Positions 1 to 8,000 of a stretch of DNA of 13,950 nt are shown here, piece after piece. How positions within the stretch are numbered: position 1 is the first letter of the stretch; each line of letters opens with the position of its first letter. Under the pieces are notes generated by a model. That model saw only the letters and a list, made by a program, of their open reading frames with translations, made no database searches and was not told the origin of the DNA. Origin of the DNA: Phascolarctobacterium sp. Lineage in GTDB: Bacteria > Bacillota > Negativicutes > Acidaminococcales > Acidaminococcaceae. The position numbers and the translations under genes were made by a program. Where the stretch lies: the NCBI GenBank assembly GCA_020024105.1, contig JAHHUH010000034.1, forward strand, positions 1-13,950, in the 5' to 3' direction.

Positions 1-1075
1 GGCAGAACTCCACATAGAGCGTACCCTCCGCACAGTCAAACACCGTATCCCACTGGATCTGAGCCAGATACTTCATGGGCTTGCCGCAGTGAGGACAGGT
101 CGTATATTCCGCGTCCTGTACCCAGTTGGCAAAGCCGCCGATGGTGTTCACATCCTGGCAGGCCGCGCCGTAAAACAGGGGCACCGGCGCTTCGCCCAGC
201 ACAAAGGAATTTTCCGTGAGGGCCTTGTAGTCCTCGGGACTGACATAGCAATCCATCTTCTCCGCCCCGTCAAAGAGCTCGGAGGGAAAGACCTCCACGC
301 CGCCATTCAGGGTGAACCGGTTGAAGGCGGGGCCTTTGAGGAATCCCACGCAACTGGGGCAGCAGGTGGCGGTCAGGACACCGTCCAGCCCCAGGAACCG
401 GAGCCGCTCATCCCGTCCGTCCAGGACCAGCATATCCACCATGCGTCCGCCACAGTGGGGGCATGTGTCCTCCCGTGCCCGCCCGATACGGACGGGAGAC
501 TTCTCGCCGGGTGCTCCCTTGACCATGGGATAGCAAACATCAAAGTTGAGCTGTGTCCGATTCCCCTCTTTGTCAAAGGTCCAGCCGCCGCACTGGGCAT
601 AGATGGATGGGTCTACATAGAGACTCTTTCGCCACGGGCGGGGATTTTTCTCCAGTTCCAGCAGCGTTTCCATAGACTTGTCATCCCCTTGGAAGGCAAG
701 GCAAGGCATCAGGTTGGACGCTTCGCTGGAATCCTCCGTGGACAACAGCGCATGAATCAGACCGTTCCGCACATCGGCGGGAGCGTGATAATAGATCTCA
801 CAGGGCCAGAACACCTCAGCGGCCAGTGCAGCCCTCTGAATCTCCGGGGTGATGGCATCCTGGTAGCCCAGTAGCTTCCAGAAGTCGGTGAGTTCCGGGT
901 CTTCCATATCCGCCAGCCGCTGGATGTTCTGAATTAGGTTTTTCTGCTTCTCTGCAATCTGTTCCGGTGTCCATGACAGTGCAGTTTTTCGTTCTTGTTC
1001 ACACTTGCATTTCCAGCACAATCCATCATAGCCTAAAGGAGTGCCGCAGCTGGGGCAGGTGTATTTCAAACTCAT
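1..1075 (-). CDS. Multi-zinc-ribbon protein, DUF1963/YwqG-like C-terminal part (3' end outside window)
   Basis: An uninterrupted minus-strand frame begins at ATG 1075-1073 and stays open to the left edge, giving 358 visible residues without a stop. The start (MSLKYTCPSCG) has an AAAGGAGT ribosome site 9 bases upstream. Zinc-ribbon cysteine pairs are visible at C7/C10 and C20/C23, C205/C208, C238-239/C242 and C327/C330, and a cysteine at 358 probably opens another pair beyond the edge. The stretch around residues 312-358 (GGFANWVQDAEYTTCPHCGKPM, then an aspartate- and glycine-containing segment and LYVEFC) resembles the end of DUF1963/YwqG-type proteins, whose function is not known. That family link is a recollection of pattern and not a search. 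No signal peptide or membrane segment is seen, so it is probably cytosolic. The gene is visibly more GC-rich, with G/C-ending codons, than the rest of the window, suggesting a different origin. It is preceded by an attenuator-like leader with an overlapping upstream ORF. Confidence 0.8.
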   Translation of the reverse strand, partial: MSLKYTCPSCGTPLGYDGLCWKCKCEQERKTALSWTPEQIAEKQKNLIQNIQRLADMEDPELTDFWKLLGYQDAITPEIQRAALAAEVFWPCEIYYHAPADVRNGLIHALLSTEDSSEASNLMPCLAFQGDDKSMETLLELEKNPRPWRKSLYVDPSIYAQCGGWTFDKEGNRTQLNFDVCYPMVKGAPGEKSPVRIGRAREDTCPHCGGRMVDMLVLDGRDERLRFLGLDGVLTATCCPSCVGFLKGPAFNRFTLNGGVEVFPSELFDGAEKMDCYVSPEDYKALTENSFVLGEAPVPLFYGAACQDVNTIGGFANWVQDAEYTTCPHCGKPMKYLAQIQWDTVFDCAEGTLYVEFC

Positions 1076-1260
1076 ATTCTTTGACTCCTTTCAGATATAA
1101 AAATGCCCCACGCCGCACTGTCATAAAGACAGACTGACGCAGGGCATGAAAAGGCCGCAAGAGAGGAGCCACATCTGCTTGCAGACGTAGTTGCTTCTTC
1201 AGAAAAAATCACTTTTTCATTTCTGAGGACAGTTGGTAACTGTCTAGAAACTTTGTTCAT
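1072..1260 (-). CDS. Small upstream ORF (62 aa) in the leader of the zinc-ribbon gene
   Basis: The ORF starts at ATG 1260-1258 with an AGGGGG ribosome site 4 bases upstream and encodes MNKVSRQLPTVLRNEK...ISERSQRI. Its TGA stop (1074-1072) overlaps the ATG of the zinc-ribbon gene as ATGA, an arrangement typical of translational coupling. The coding path runs straight through the leader hairpins and the intrinsic terminator at 1098-1147. The peptide has no domain I recognise and its second half is Cys/Ser/Ala-rich, as expected if RNA structure rather than protein sequence is constrained. Inference: ribosome movement on this ORF may decide whether transcription reads through. It could also be a chance open frame, although the good ribosome site and the exact overlap argue against that. 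Confidence 0.45.
   Translation of the reverse strand: MNKVSRQLPTVLRNEKVIFSEEATTSASRCGSSLAAFSCPASVCLYDSAAWGIFISERSQRI
1098..1147 (-). terminator. Leader intrinsic terminator (candidate attenuator) before the zinc-ribbon gene
   Basis: On the minus strand ATGCCC (1147-1142) pairs with GGGCAT (1108-1103). The stem continues with six weaker pairs, a 3x3 internal loop and an inner CTGTC/GACAG stem closing on a five-base loop. The hairpin is followed at once by TTTTTATAT. It lies about 7 bases upstream of the ribosome site of the zinc-ribbon gene and downstream of the predicted promoter, so it would stop transcription before the gene unless overridden. Confidence 0.75.
1228..1244 (-). promoter_or_regulatory. 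Leader hairpin 1 in the upstream ORF
   Basis: A perfect inverted repeat GACAGTT-3 nt-AACTGTC sits at codons 6-11 of the small upstream ORF. A further pairing, GCAAG with CTTGC (1178-1182 with 1157-1161, plus AGA/TCT inside), lies between it and the terminator. A series of hairpins in a translated leader ending in a terminator is the usual layout of a ribosome-mediated attenuator. Whether alternative pairings compete with the terminator was not computed. Confidence 0.4.
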
Positions 1261-1297
1261 AATGCCCCCTTACTTTATAGGTATACTTTTTCATTCT

Positions 1298-1326
1298 ATT
1301 GTATCATAAAACAATTGCCAATGAAA
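1298..1326 (-). promoter_or_regulatory. Candidate sigma-A promoter for the leader and zinc-ribbon gene
   Basis: The minus strand carries an extended -10 element, TG-A-TACAAT (1306-1298). A weak -35 (TTTCAT, 1326-1321) lies 17 bases upstream. Transcription would start about 30 bases before the small upstream ORF. The -35 match is poor, so the call rests on the extended -10 and the position. Confidence 0.4.
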
Positions 1327-1563
1327 ATAATTTGTTAGTTTTGCACACGATTTTTTAATCTGAACAAGATGTGTAATATTCGCAACACATGCGACTTTCA
1401 TTATCAAACCTACATAAAAGGTAATCAGTATAATCTACCATAATGTACTATCTTTTTACCAGTACAAAATCGGCATCCACATAGCAACTCCCTCAGTCGA
1501 AAAATGAATAATATCCTTTTAGAAATATTAATACCTTCCCCACCTGCTAAAGCATTTTCCTCC
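1327..1563. other. AT-rich intergenic stretch, no gene seen
   Basis: This lies between the nuclease stop and the promoter of the zinc-ribbon leader. No convincing coding frame, tRNA or U-tract terminator for the nuclease transcript was found. The only structure noticed is a short ATGTGT...ACACAT inverted repeat around 1368-1389. Confidence 0.5.
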
Positions 1564-2430
1564 TTAGGGATTACATCTTTTACAGGGCACAAAGACACCG
1601 GCAAGCAGGCGTTCACGCGGTCCCCGACAGGTCTTCATCCTCTGGACACTGGGACAGCTGGGGCGATGTAATTTGTAGGAGCTGATATTGACAATATAGC
1701 CTGCCTCCTCCTGCTTCTGGACCACGGAACCACCGGCGGAGCTTGCACCTGTCGCATAATCAATCCACACACCGGGCTGTACATTATGAGCTACTACACA
1801 GAAGCAGACACCTGCTCCTCCATCCTCCACGGACCAGCCCTCCATGAGCAGCGCTCTGGCCAAGAGCTCCTCACCATGGTATAGAGGTGTTACCCTATAC
1901 ATTACATGGTAACCGGTCTGCCTGATAAAATCTGCCACCAGATTTTCCCAAAACAGCATTCCCTGGATATTCAGATAGCGGGTACCTGTAATCAGATTAC
2001 GCTCATTGGCATTTTCACCTGTCAGCTGAAAGCCTAGCAGATGACAACGATTGTATAGATATTTACCCTCCACACAGTCATACTTTACTGTATGCCAGCC
2101 TGCGGGCTTGACCATACCGATGGGGCCACGCTCCTCCGTAGGCATCAGCTCCAGCCCCACCGAGGCTACAGCCATTCCACAACGGCCCAGAGCATCCTGG
2201 GGAGAATAATATTCAAAAGCAGTAGCTGTTATTTCCTCCCTCGTAAAAAAAGGCTGATTATTATTTACAGCCTCATAGGGAGCACCCGTATAGGCTGGCA
2301 GCTCCGCCACAGTCAGCGGTGGCTGATTGAGCTGTACGGCCTGCGCCCAGGGCAAGACTCCCAATACCTGTCCCGCCCAAAGGCCCAGCACCACAGCTAA
2401 AGCCATTATTACCTGTAGAAGTTTTTTCAT
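1564..2430 (-). CDS. DNA/RNA non-specific nuclease, DNA-entry (EndA) type, with Cys-rich C-terminal domain
   Basis: The 288-residue protein starts MKKLLQVIMALAVVLG, a lysine-rich N-terminus with a hydrophobic stretch to about residue 30, so it is exported or membrane-anchored. The central part has YLYNRCHLLGFQLTGENAN (125-143), the His-metal catalytic motif of the DRGH/Endonuclease_NS family, with H130 as the presumed general base and N145 in ERNLITG as the presumed Mg2+ ligand. This subfamily cleaves DNA at the cell surface, for uptake or nutrient scavenging. The motif reads NRCH instead of DRGH. The last 45 residues (YIVNISSYKLHRPSCPS ... FVPCKRCNP) form a short domain with H255, C259, C283 and C286, likely a zinc knuckle, often seen behind such nuclease domains. 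The start follows AAAGGGTGA about 8 bases upstream. The gene stands alone, divergent from the efflux gene. Confidence 0.9.
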   Translation of the reverse strand: MKKLLQVIMALAVVLGLWAGQVLGVLPWAQAVQLNQPPLTVAELPAYTGAPYEAVNNNQPFFTREEITATAFEYYSPQDALGRCGMAVASVGLELMPTEERGPIGMVKPAGWHTVKYDCVEGKYLYNRCHLLGFQLTGENANERNLITGTRYLNIQGMLFWENLVADFIRQTGYHVMYRVTPLYHGEELLARALLMEGWSVEDGGAGVCFCVVAHNVQPGVWIDYATGASSAGGSVVQKQEEAGYIVNISSYKLHRPSCPSVQRMKTCRGPRERLLAGVFVPCKRCNP

Positions 2431-2518
2431 CCCAACATCACCCTTTCCCCGGTGCTAAGCAGCTGACCCAAGCGCCAGCTCAAGGGTCATAATTGCTTAT
2501 TCTTCATTCTTAATTTTT

Positions 2519-2527
2519 ATTATAGCA
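2519..2527 (-). promoter_or_regulatory. Extended -10 promoter for the nuclease gene
   Basis: The minus strand reads TGCTATAAT, a full extended -10 (TGnTATAAT), without a clear -35. It would leave a leader of about 80 bases, which contains a stem of TGACCC/GGGTCA (around 2488-2463) without a U-tract, so this is not an obvious terminator. Confidence 0.5.
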
Positions 2528-2666
2528 TAAAGTACTGCTTCTGCTTCATTAAATATAAATATTTTATAAGTCTTCTTCAAAGGAGTGAAGCTTTTGCTAA
2601 TCCTTTACCCTCACTTACCCAGATAATTTTTACCACACCCTACCTGCCGCCCTAGGCCTATAAGAG

Positions 2667-2695
2667 TTGACAGAGAAGGAATTCTGTGCTATTCT
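2667..2695 (+). promoter_or_regulatory. Sigma-A promoter for the riboswitch and MATE-kinase gene
   Basis: A perfect -35 TTGACA (2667-2672) is followed by a 17-base spacer ending in TGC and a -10 TATTCT (2690-2695), so the -10 is also extended. Transcription should begin near 2702, about 15 bases before the riboswitch P1 stem. Confidence 0.8.
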
Positions 2696-2716
2696 TTTAC
2701 GAGTTTAATATTGTCA

Positions 2717-2781
2717 TCTTATATAAGTTCACAATCGGGTGGACGTTTCTACAAACTACCGTAAATAGTTTTGCTATAAGA
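2717..2781 (+). promoter_or_regulatory. Purine (guanine-type) riboswitch aptamer
   Basis: All parts of the three-way-junction purine aptamer can be placed. P1 is TCTTATA (2717-2723) with TATAAGA (2775-2781). J1/2 is TAA (2724-2726). P2 is GTTCAC (2727-2732) with GTGGAC (2739-2744), around L2 AATCGG. J2/3 is GTTTCTAC (2745-2752), identical to the B. subtilis xpt aptamer. P3 is AAACTA (2753-2758) with TAGTTT (2766-2771), around L3 CCGTAAA, also identical. J3/1 is TGC. The GG of L2 and CC of L3 can make the known loop-loop contact. The base equivalent to xpt C74 is C2774, which predicts guanine over adenine, and U22, U47 and U51 are kept. The base equivalent to A73 is G2773, which is unusual. 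L2 is one base short of the usual seven. Ligand identity is therefore inferred. Confidence 0.87.
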
Positions 2782-2820
2782 CATCAAAAGATGTTCTAGC
2801 AGAGCTATTTACGGTTTTTT
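2758..2820 (+). terminator. Riboswitch expression platform: intrinsic terminator overlapping the aptamer
   Basis: ACCGTAAATAG (2758-2768) pairs perfectly with CTATTTACGGT (2805-2815). Inner stems TGCT/AGCA (2772-2775 with 2798-2801) and ACATC/GATGT close on AAAA, and six T residues follow (2815-2820). The 5' arm uses the end of P3, all of L3 and half of P3' of the aptamer, so the folded aptamer and the terminator exclude each other. No separate antiterminator is needed. Inference: ligand binding prevents termination, giving an ON switch like the adenine-sensing pbuE switch. The ribosome site AGGAGGT (2827-2833) follows directly. Confidence 0.88.
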
Positions 2821-2838
2821 ATTTTCAGGAGGTATTTT

Positions 2839-4848
2839 ATGGATGAAACAAAAATTTTAGGAACAGAAGCAATTCCTAAGCTTTTACGAAAATTTTCCCT
2901 GCCCTGTGTCATGGGCCTGCTCATTGGCGCCCTGTACAATATCGTAGACCAGATTTTCATCGGTAACAGTAGCCTTGGCTATTTAGGTAATGCCGCTACG
3001 GGCATCTCCTTCCCCCTTGTCTGTATTGCCAATGCCTTCGCCTGGTGCGTTGGTGATGGTGCTGCCTCCTACCTTAGTATTTGTGCCGGCCGTCAGGATA
3101 ATGAAAGTGCCCACCAATGTGTAGGCACCGGAATTACCGTCACTACCCTCATCAGTATCGTCTTTGCCCTCGGCTGTATACTCTTCTGTGAGCCCCTGAT
3201 GGTACTCTTCGGTGCCTCCCCCGATACCCTGAAGCTGGCCTGCGATTATTTTCTGATCATTGCCGCCTTCTTTCCTGCCTACCTACTTTTTAATGTCATG
3301 AACAGCATGATTAGGGCTGATGGCAGTCCCACCTATGCCATGCTGGCCCTTCTATCCGGTGCCATTCTGAATATTATTTTGGACCCGATCTGCATTTTCG
3401 TCCTGGATTGGGGTATTAAGGGGGCCGCCATTGCCACAGTAGTCGGACAGGTACTTTCCTTCCTCATCTGCTGTGCCTACCTGCGTAAGCCCAAAAGCTT
3501 CCGTCTCCAAGGACGCAGCTTTTATCCCAGCCTTACCATGCTCAAAAGTCTGATTGCCCTAGGCGGTTCCACCTTCATTATCCAAATCTCCATGGTCGTT
3601 ATGACCTTGTTGAGCAATATCATGCTCTATAAATATGGTTCTCTTTCCATCTATGGCAGTGATATTCCCATTTCCGTTTTCAGCATCCAGACCAAGGTCT
3701 ACACCATTGTCAGCAATATCGCCGTCGGCATCGCCCTAGGTGGGCAGCCCATTTTAGGTTATAACTATGGTGCCGGTAAGCTGCAGCGTGTCAAAGAAGC
3801 CTATCGCCTCATCGTTCTTGCCTCCTTGAGCATTGGTATTTTAGCAACCCTGGTCTTCATTTTCTGCCCGCAAATAATCATTGGCATTTTTGGCAGTCAA
3901 AATGCGCTGTATATGGACTTTGCCGTCCAAAGCTTCCAAATTTCCCTCTGCCTCTGCTTTATTACCGCCTTTATCAAAATATCCTCCATCTTCTTCCAGG
4001 CCATTGGCAAGCCCATTGAATCCATGGTTGCCTCCATTACCAGGGATATGTTCTGCTTTGTGCTTACCACATTGACCCTCTGCCAGCTTTTAGAAGCCAC
4101 CTATCCGGGCAAGGGGATTTATGGTATTTTATTAGCCGCCCCCATATCCGACCTGGTAGCGGGCAGCATCATCACCCTACTCACCCTGCGCTTCTTCCGT
4201 AGGCTGGAAGCGCCCTCTGCCGTTCCGACTACGGCAGGCTCCACCATAATGCCCTCCCACCCCGGTATTATCATCACCATCGCCCGTCAGCACGGCACCT
4301 GTGGCAAACAAATAGGTGCCCTACTGGCCCAAAGACTGGGCATCCCCTGTTATTATAAGGAACTGACAGCACTTGTCGCCCAGGAAAGCGGCTTTGCAGA
4401 AAAATTCTTAGCTAAGGATTACGATGACCCACAGGAAAAACTTCAGGAGCTGTATCTGGGTACTAAGGTTATCCAACAGGGCATAATCGCACAGGAGCAG
4501 GTATTAAGGAAAATCGCCGCTGAGGGCTCCTGCGTAATAGTCGGTCGTGCTGCTAATCATGTTCTGCGCCATTACGATAAGGTACTGCGTGTCTTTCTCT
4601 ACGCACCTCTGGAGTACCGTCAGCAGAATGTGCAGAAAATGTATCAGGACAGCCCTGCAAAAGCACGCAGACATATCCTGCGCTCTGACACCTCCAGAGC
4701 TAGCTATTATAGCAGTGTTACCGGCAGGGCATGGCTGGACATGACAAATTACGACCTCTGCCTTAATGCCAATGTCGGCAAGGAAAAAATAGTGGACTGC
4801 ATTATTCAATACATCCAGCAAAAGCCTTCTCAAGGAGGCTTGCACTAA
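2839..4848 (+). CDS. MATE-family efflux transporter fused to a cytidylate-kinase-like domain
   Basis: Residues 1 to about 455 form a MATE exporter. It starts MDETKILGTEAIPKLL and has about 12 hydrophobic segments and the family signatures NIVDQIFIG and GQPILGYNYGAGK. It is expected in the cytoplasmic membrane, exporting substrates by Na+ or H+ antiport. After a polar linker (about 456-474) follow some 190 residues like the cytidylate_kin2 family: a modified P-loop ITIARQHGTCGKQIG (479-493) and VIVGRAAN (566-573). The family usually has a GSGG-type loop where this has GTCG, and it lacks a classic GK[ST], as these proteins generally do. Its substrate is unknown. A MATE alone is about 450 residues, so the 669 length reflects a true in-frame fusion without internal stop. 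The start has AGGAGGT 5 bases upstream and sits directly behind a purine riboswitch. This context suggests export of a purine-related compound, coupled to nucleotide sensing or phosphorylation by the cytosolic domain. That role is inference; the domain assignments are secure. Confidence 0.92.
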   Translation: MDETKILGTEAIPKLLRKFSLPCVMGLLIGALYNIVDQIFIGNSSLGYLGNAATGISFPLVCIANAFAWCVGDGAASYLSICAGRQDNESAHQCVGTGITVTTLISIVFALGCILFCEPLMVLFGASPDTLKLACDYFLIIAAFFPAYLLFNVMNSMIRADGSPTYAMLALLSGAILNIILDPICIFVLDWGIKGAAIATVVGQVLSFLICCAYLRKPKSFRLQGRSFYPSLTMLKSLIALGGSTFIIQISMVVMTLLSNIMLYKYGSLSIYGSDIPISVFSIQTKVYTIVSNIAVGIALGGQPILGYNYGAGKLQRVKEAYRLIVLASLSIGILATLVFIFCPQIIIGIFGSQNALYMDFAVQSFQISLCLCFITAFIKISSIFFQAIGKPIESMVASITRDMFCFVLTTLTLCQLLEATYPGKGIYGILLAAPISDLVAGSIITLLTLRFFRRLEAPSAVPTTAGSTIMPSHPGIIITIARQHGTCGKQIGALLAQRLGIPCYYKELTALVAQESGFAEKFLAKDYDDPQEKLQELYLGTKVIQQGIIAQEQVLRKIAAEGSCVIVGRAANHVLRHYDKVLRVFLYAPLEYRQQNVQKMYQDSPAKARRHILRSDTSRASYYSSVTGRAWLDMTNYDLCLNANVGKEKIVDCIIQYIQQKPSQGGLH

Positions 4849-4880
4849 CCACCTCCTGCGGTTAACTCGTTGGGAAACAC

Positions 4881-4912
4881 AAAAAGCACAGTAGCAAACT
4901 ACTGTGCTTTTT
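4881..4912 (+). terminator. Intrinsic terminator of the MATE-kinase gene, possibly bidirectional
   Basis: AAAAAGCACAGTAG (4881-4894) and CTACTGTGCTTTTT (4899-4912) form a 14-pair stem with a four-base loop CAAA and a T-run, 33 bases after the stop codon. The A-run on the other side gives a U-tract for the minus strand too, so it may also end the convergent hsdR transcript, whose stop lies at 5089. Nothing else was seen between 4913 and 5088. Confidence 0.9.
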
Positions 4913-5088
4913 ATATGGGCGTATTCTCTTTGAGTATAATTTTTTCTGCTACTTACCTTCACAGAAAAACAGCGCAAGCTACTTCAAATAGCTCAGATCA
5001 TATTTTCAACTTTTTCGTGAAGCTGCAAATTATAATACTTTTAAAGAATGAAGAAATATATAATAATAATCCCTATTTCTATCTATAA

Positions 5089-8000
5089 TCATGCTATTTC
5101 TTTATATCTACTATAGACATAATTAAACACTTTATTACTATATGTACTAATATTCTCATCAGTATATACCTCTGGCAGTTCCATCCACAATACATTTCTG
5201 ATGGTATTACCTACTACCGCCTTCGTCTCCTCCTTGTCCGTCCAGTGGTCTAGCTCTGCTATCTTCGCTTTAACCTTAGCTAACAGGTCAACGGCTACTT
5301 TTTTTATCTCTTTGATATCATTCTTAGACAGATTTTCCTCGAAAAGCAAATCGTAAACAGAAAGCTCCTCGTCACTAGAAAAGCCCTCCCTTACGTAGCG
5401 TTGCTGTTCATTATCCATATTCTTGACTAGTTCCATGAGTTCCATAAAGGTTTTTTCTATACTAGCCTTGTCTTTATCCTTATTATAGGCCTCTATAATC
5501 TTCTGGTACTTCTGTAAATAGTCTATCCTCTTCGGATTTGCTTTAAGCATGCTTTCAAGCTTAGCTTCGACCATTTCCTTTAAGTCCCTCAAGATTATAT
5601 TCTTTCTCTTATTGCTAGCAAATTCCTTAGCTAACAAAGAGAAGTTTATACTGCTGATATCGAATTTTTTGCCTATGGTTCCATATTGCTGCTTTGCATC
5701 CATGACAACATACTCGTTGACAATACCGTTAATCTCTACCATTAAATCAGTATTATCCGCATGCTTGCGTTTCTTCTGCAGTGCGTCATAAATCGCAATT
5801 ATAGCATCCTTAGCGGCTCTTGTAGAATCGTCAATATCATTTCTATCTACATATTTAACTAATCTAGCAAGTTCACTAGCATAGGTCTGATAGGTTTTCT
5901 TTATTTCTAGTGTTTCGCAGAGGACATTAACAGCATCCTGGATAAGCTCCAGCTGCTTGAAGGTACCTCTTTCCGCTTTAATCAGCTTATCTAATGAAAA
6001 ATTATGCTCCTTTAAGAATTTCTTAACCAATCTTATTATGGTTTGGATTCTAGCTATAAGCTCATCTTTGTCTATAGTTGGATCAGAACCTCCGTTACCT
6101 TCTTTATTAGCTGTATAGTCTGCTAAAGCCTTTCTCAGAGCTTTAATAATGCCTACATAGTCAACAATTAAGCCATTGCTCTTGCCTTCTGCTACACGAT
6201 TAGCACGTGCTATAGCCTGCATAAGGGTATGCGCCTTTAAAGGTTTATCAAGGTATAGACAGGAAAGGCACTTGACATCGAAACCAGTCAGCCACATAGC
6301 ACAGACAAAAACTATTCTGAATGGATTCGCTGCATCCTTGAATTCTTTGTCCAGCTCCCTGCTCTCCATCTTTTGACGGTGAGGCATAATATCCAAACCC
6401 CATTTTTTAAAGGTTTGGATTTCATTCTGCTCCTGGCTAATGACCACGGACATTTCTGTTTCTTTCATCCACTTTAACTTACGGCTTAATTCCTGAGCTA
6501 CTTGCTGCGATGAACTATGCATTCTTTCCTCAACAAGCTTTATTTCTTCTTGCCAGTATTCCTGTACATAGTTGTACATACGCACGCAGGTAACCTTATT
6601 TAAGCAGACGAACATGGCCTTGCCACTAGTCCAGATGTCTGAATAATGCTGGACAAAGTCCTTTGCTATGGAACGCAAACGGTTTTCAGTAGTTAAAATA
6701 TGGATTTCTTTAGCGAACTCGTTTTCTAGCTTTTCTTGCTGAGCAACATCTAAATCAGCTTTTGCTATAGCGTCCAAGATTCTTTCATTAATCTCAGGAT
6801 TATCCAGCTTGAGTATCTTCTCACCACGGTTTTCGTAATACAAAGGTACTGTCGCCCCATCATCTACAGCTCTCTTAAAGTCGTAGATTGATATGTAATT
6901 ACCAAAAGTACGCTTTGTTATATTATCATTGGACAGCAAGGGAGTACCTGTAAAGCCTATTTTAGAAGCAGTAGGGAGTAAAGCGTTTAAATTATCAGCA
7001 TAAACACCGTACTGACTACGATGAGCCTCATCTGACATGATCAAAATATCATGGTCTGGGTAAATAGGCTGCATATCAGCTTTATTAAACTTCTGTATTA
7101 AGGTAAAAATAAAACCAGGGTTACCGTGTAATTTATTTACTAAATCAATACCACTAGAAGCGATGTATCTGGATGCATTAACACCACTTAGCAAACCGCA
7201 ATTCTCAAAGGTACTGCTTATTTGCTTATTCAACTCGTCTCTATCTGTAAGAATTACTATGGTAGGTGAACCCTCAAATTTGCGACGGATTTTTTGTGCA
7301 AGAAAAACCATGGAATAGCTTTTACCACTACCTTGTGTATGCCAAAAGACGCCTAGCTTACCATCACGTAGCTTTCTTTCTGCATAAGCTTTAATTGCTT
7401 CATTAACGCCTAGGTATTGATGATTTCTGGCTAATATTTTCGCTGTACGGCCATCGGAATGGTCATACAGTATAAAATTCTCTAGAAGGTCTAAGAAATT
7501 CTCTTTCTTACAAATACCCAAGAGCATGGTCTCTAATGCTACACTACCCTCATCTGATTCCTCTAAACGCTTCCATTCATGGAAAAACTCATATTTACTT
7601 CCTAATGTACCGACCTTAGCATCTACGCCATTAGAAATCATCAAGAAGGCATTATAATAGAACAGATGAGGTATGGTATCCAGATAATCAGTATAGTTAT
7701 CATAATAAGCATTTTGTACATCGACAGTATTTTTCTTCAGTTCTACAAATAGCAGGGGGATACCGTTAACAAAACCTACTATATCCGTTCTACGACGATA
7801 ATACTCACCATGAATTTTTAGCTCTTTAATAGCGAGAAAATAGTTACGTTCCTGATCATTAGGGTTTTGAAAGTCAATAACAAAAGCATTTTTAGTATCT
7901 GTGCTACCATCCGGCCTCTTAATGGTTACAGGTATACCATTTTTAATATAGGCATACTTCTCCTCATTAACCTGCATTAAGGAAGCAGTGGATAAAATAC

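Noticed and set aside
89..874. Long plus-strand open frame (261 aa)
   Set aside because: It is antisense to the zinc-ribbon gene, whose frame carries repeated CxxC motifs, a ribosome site and no stop. High GC makes antisense open frames likely. It has no ribosome site or family features. The same applies to 312-533 (+), 36-251 (-) and 373-600 (-).
1425..1616. Minus-strand 63-aa frame with CGCRFCTGKK, suggesting a duplicated nuclease tail
   Set aside because: Half of it overlaps the nuclease 3' end in another frame. The similarity to the nuclease C-terminus is only two cysteines and there is no ribosome site.
4504..4977. Minus-strand 157-aa frame across the MATE-kinase 3' end
   Set aside because: It is antisense to the kinase-like domain and runs through the intrinsic terminator at 4881-4912. 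No motifs or ribosome site.
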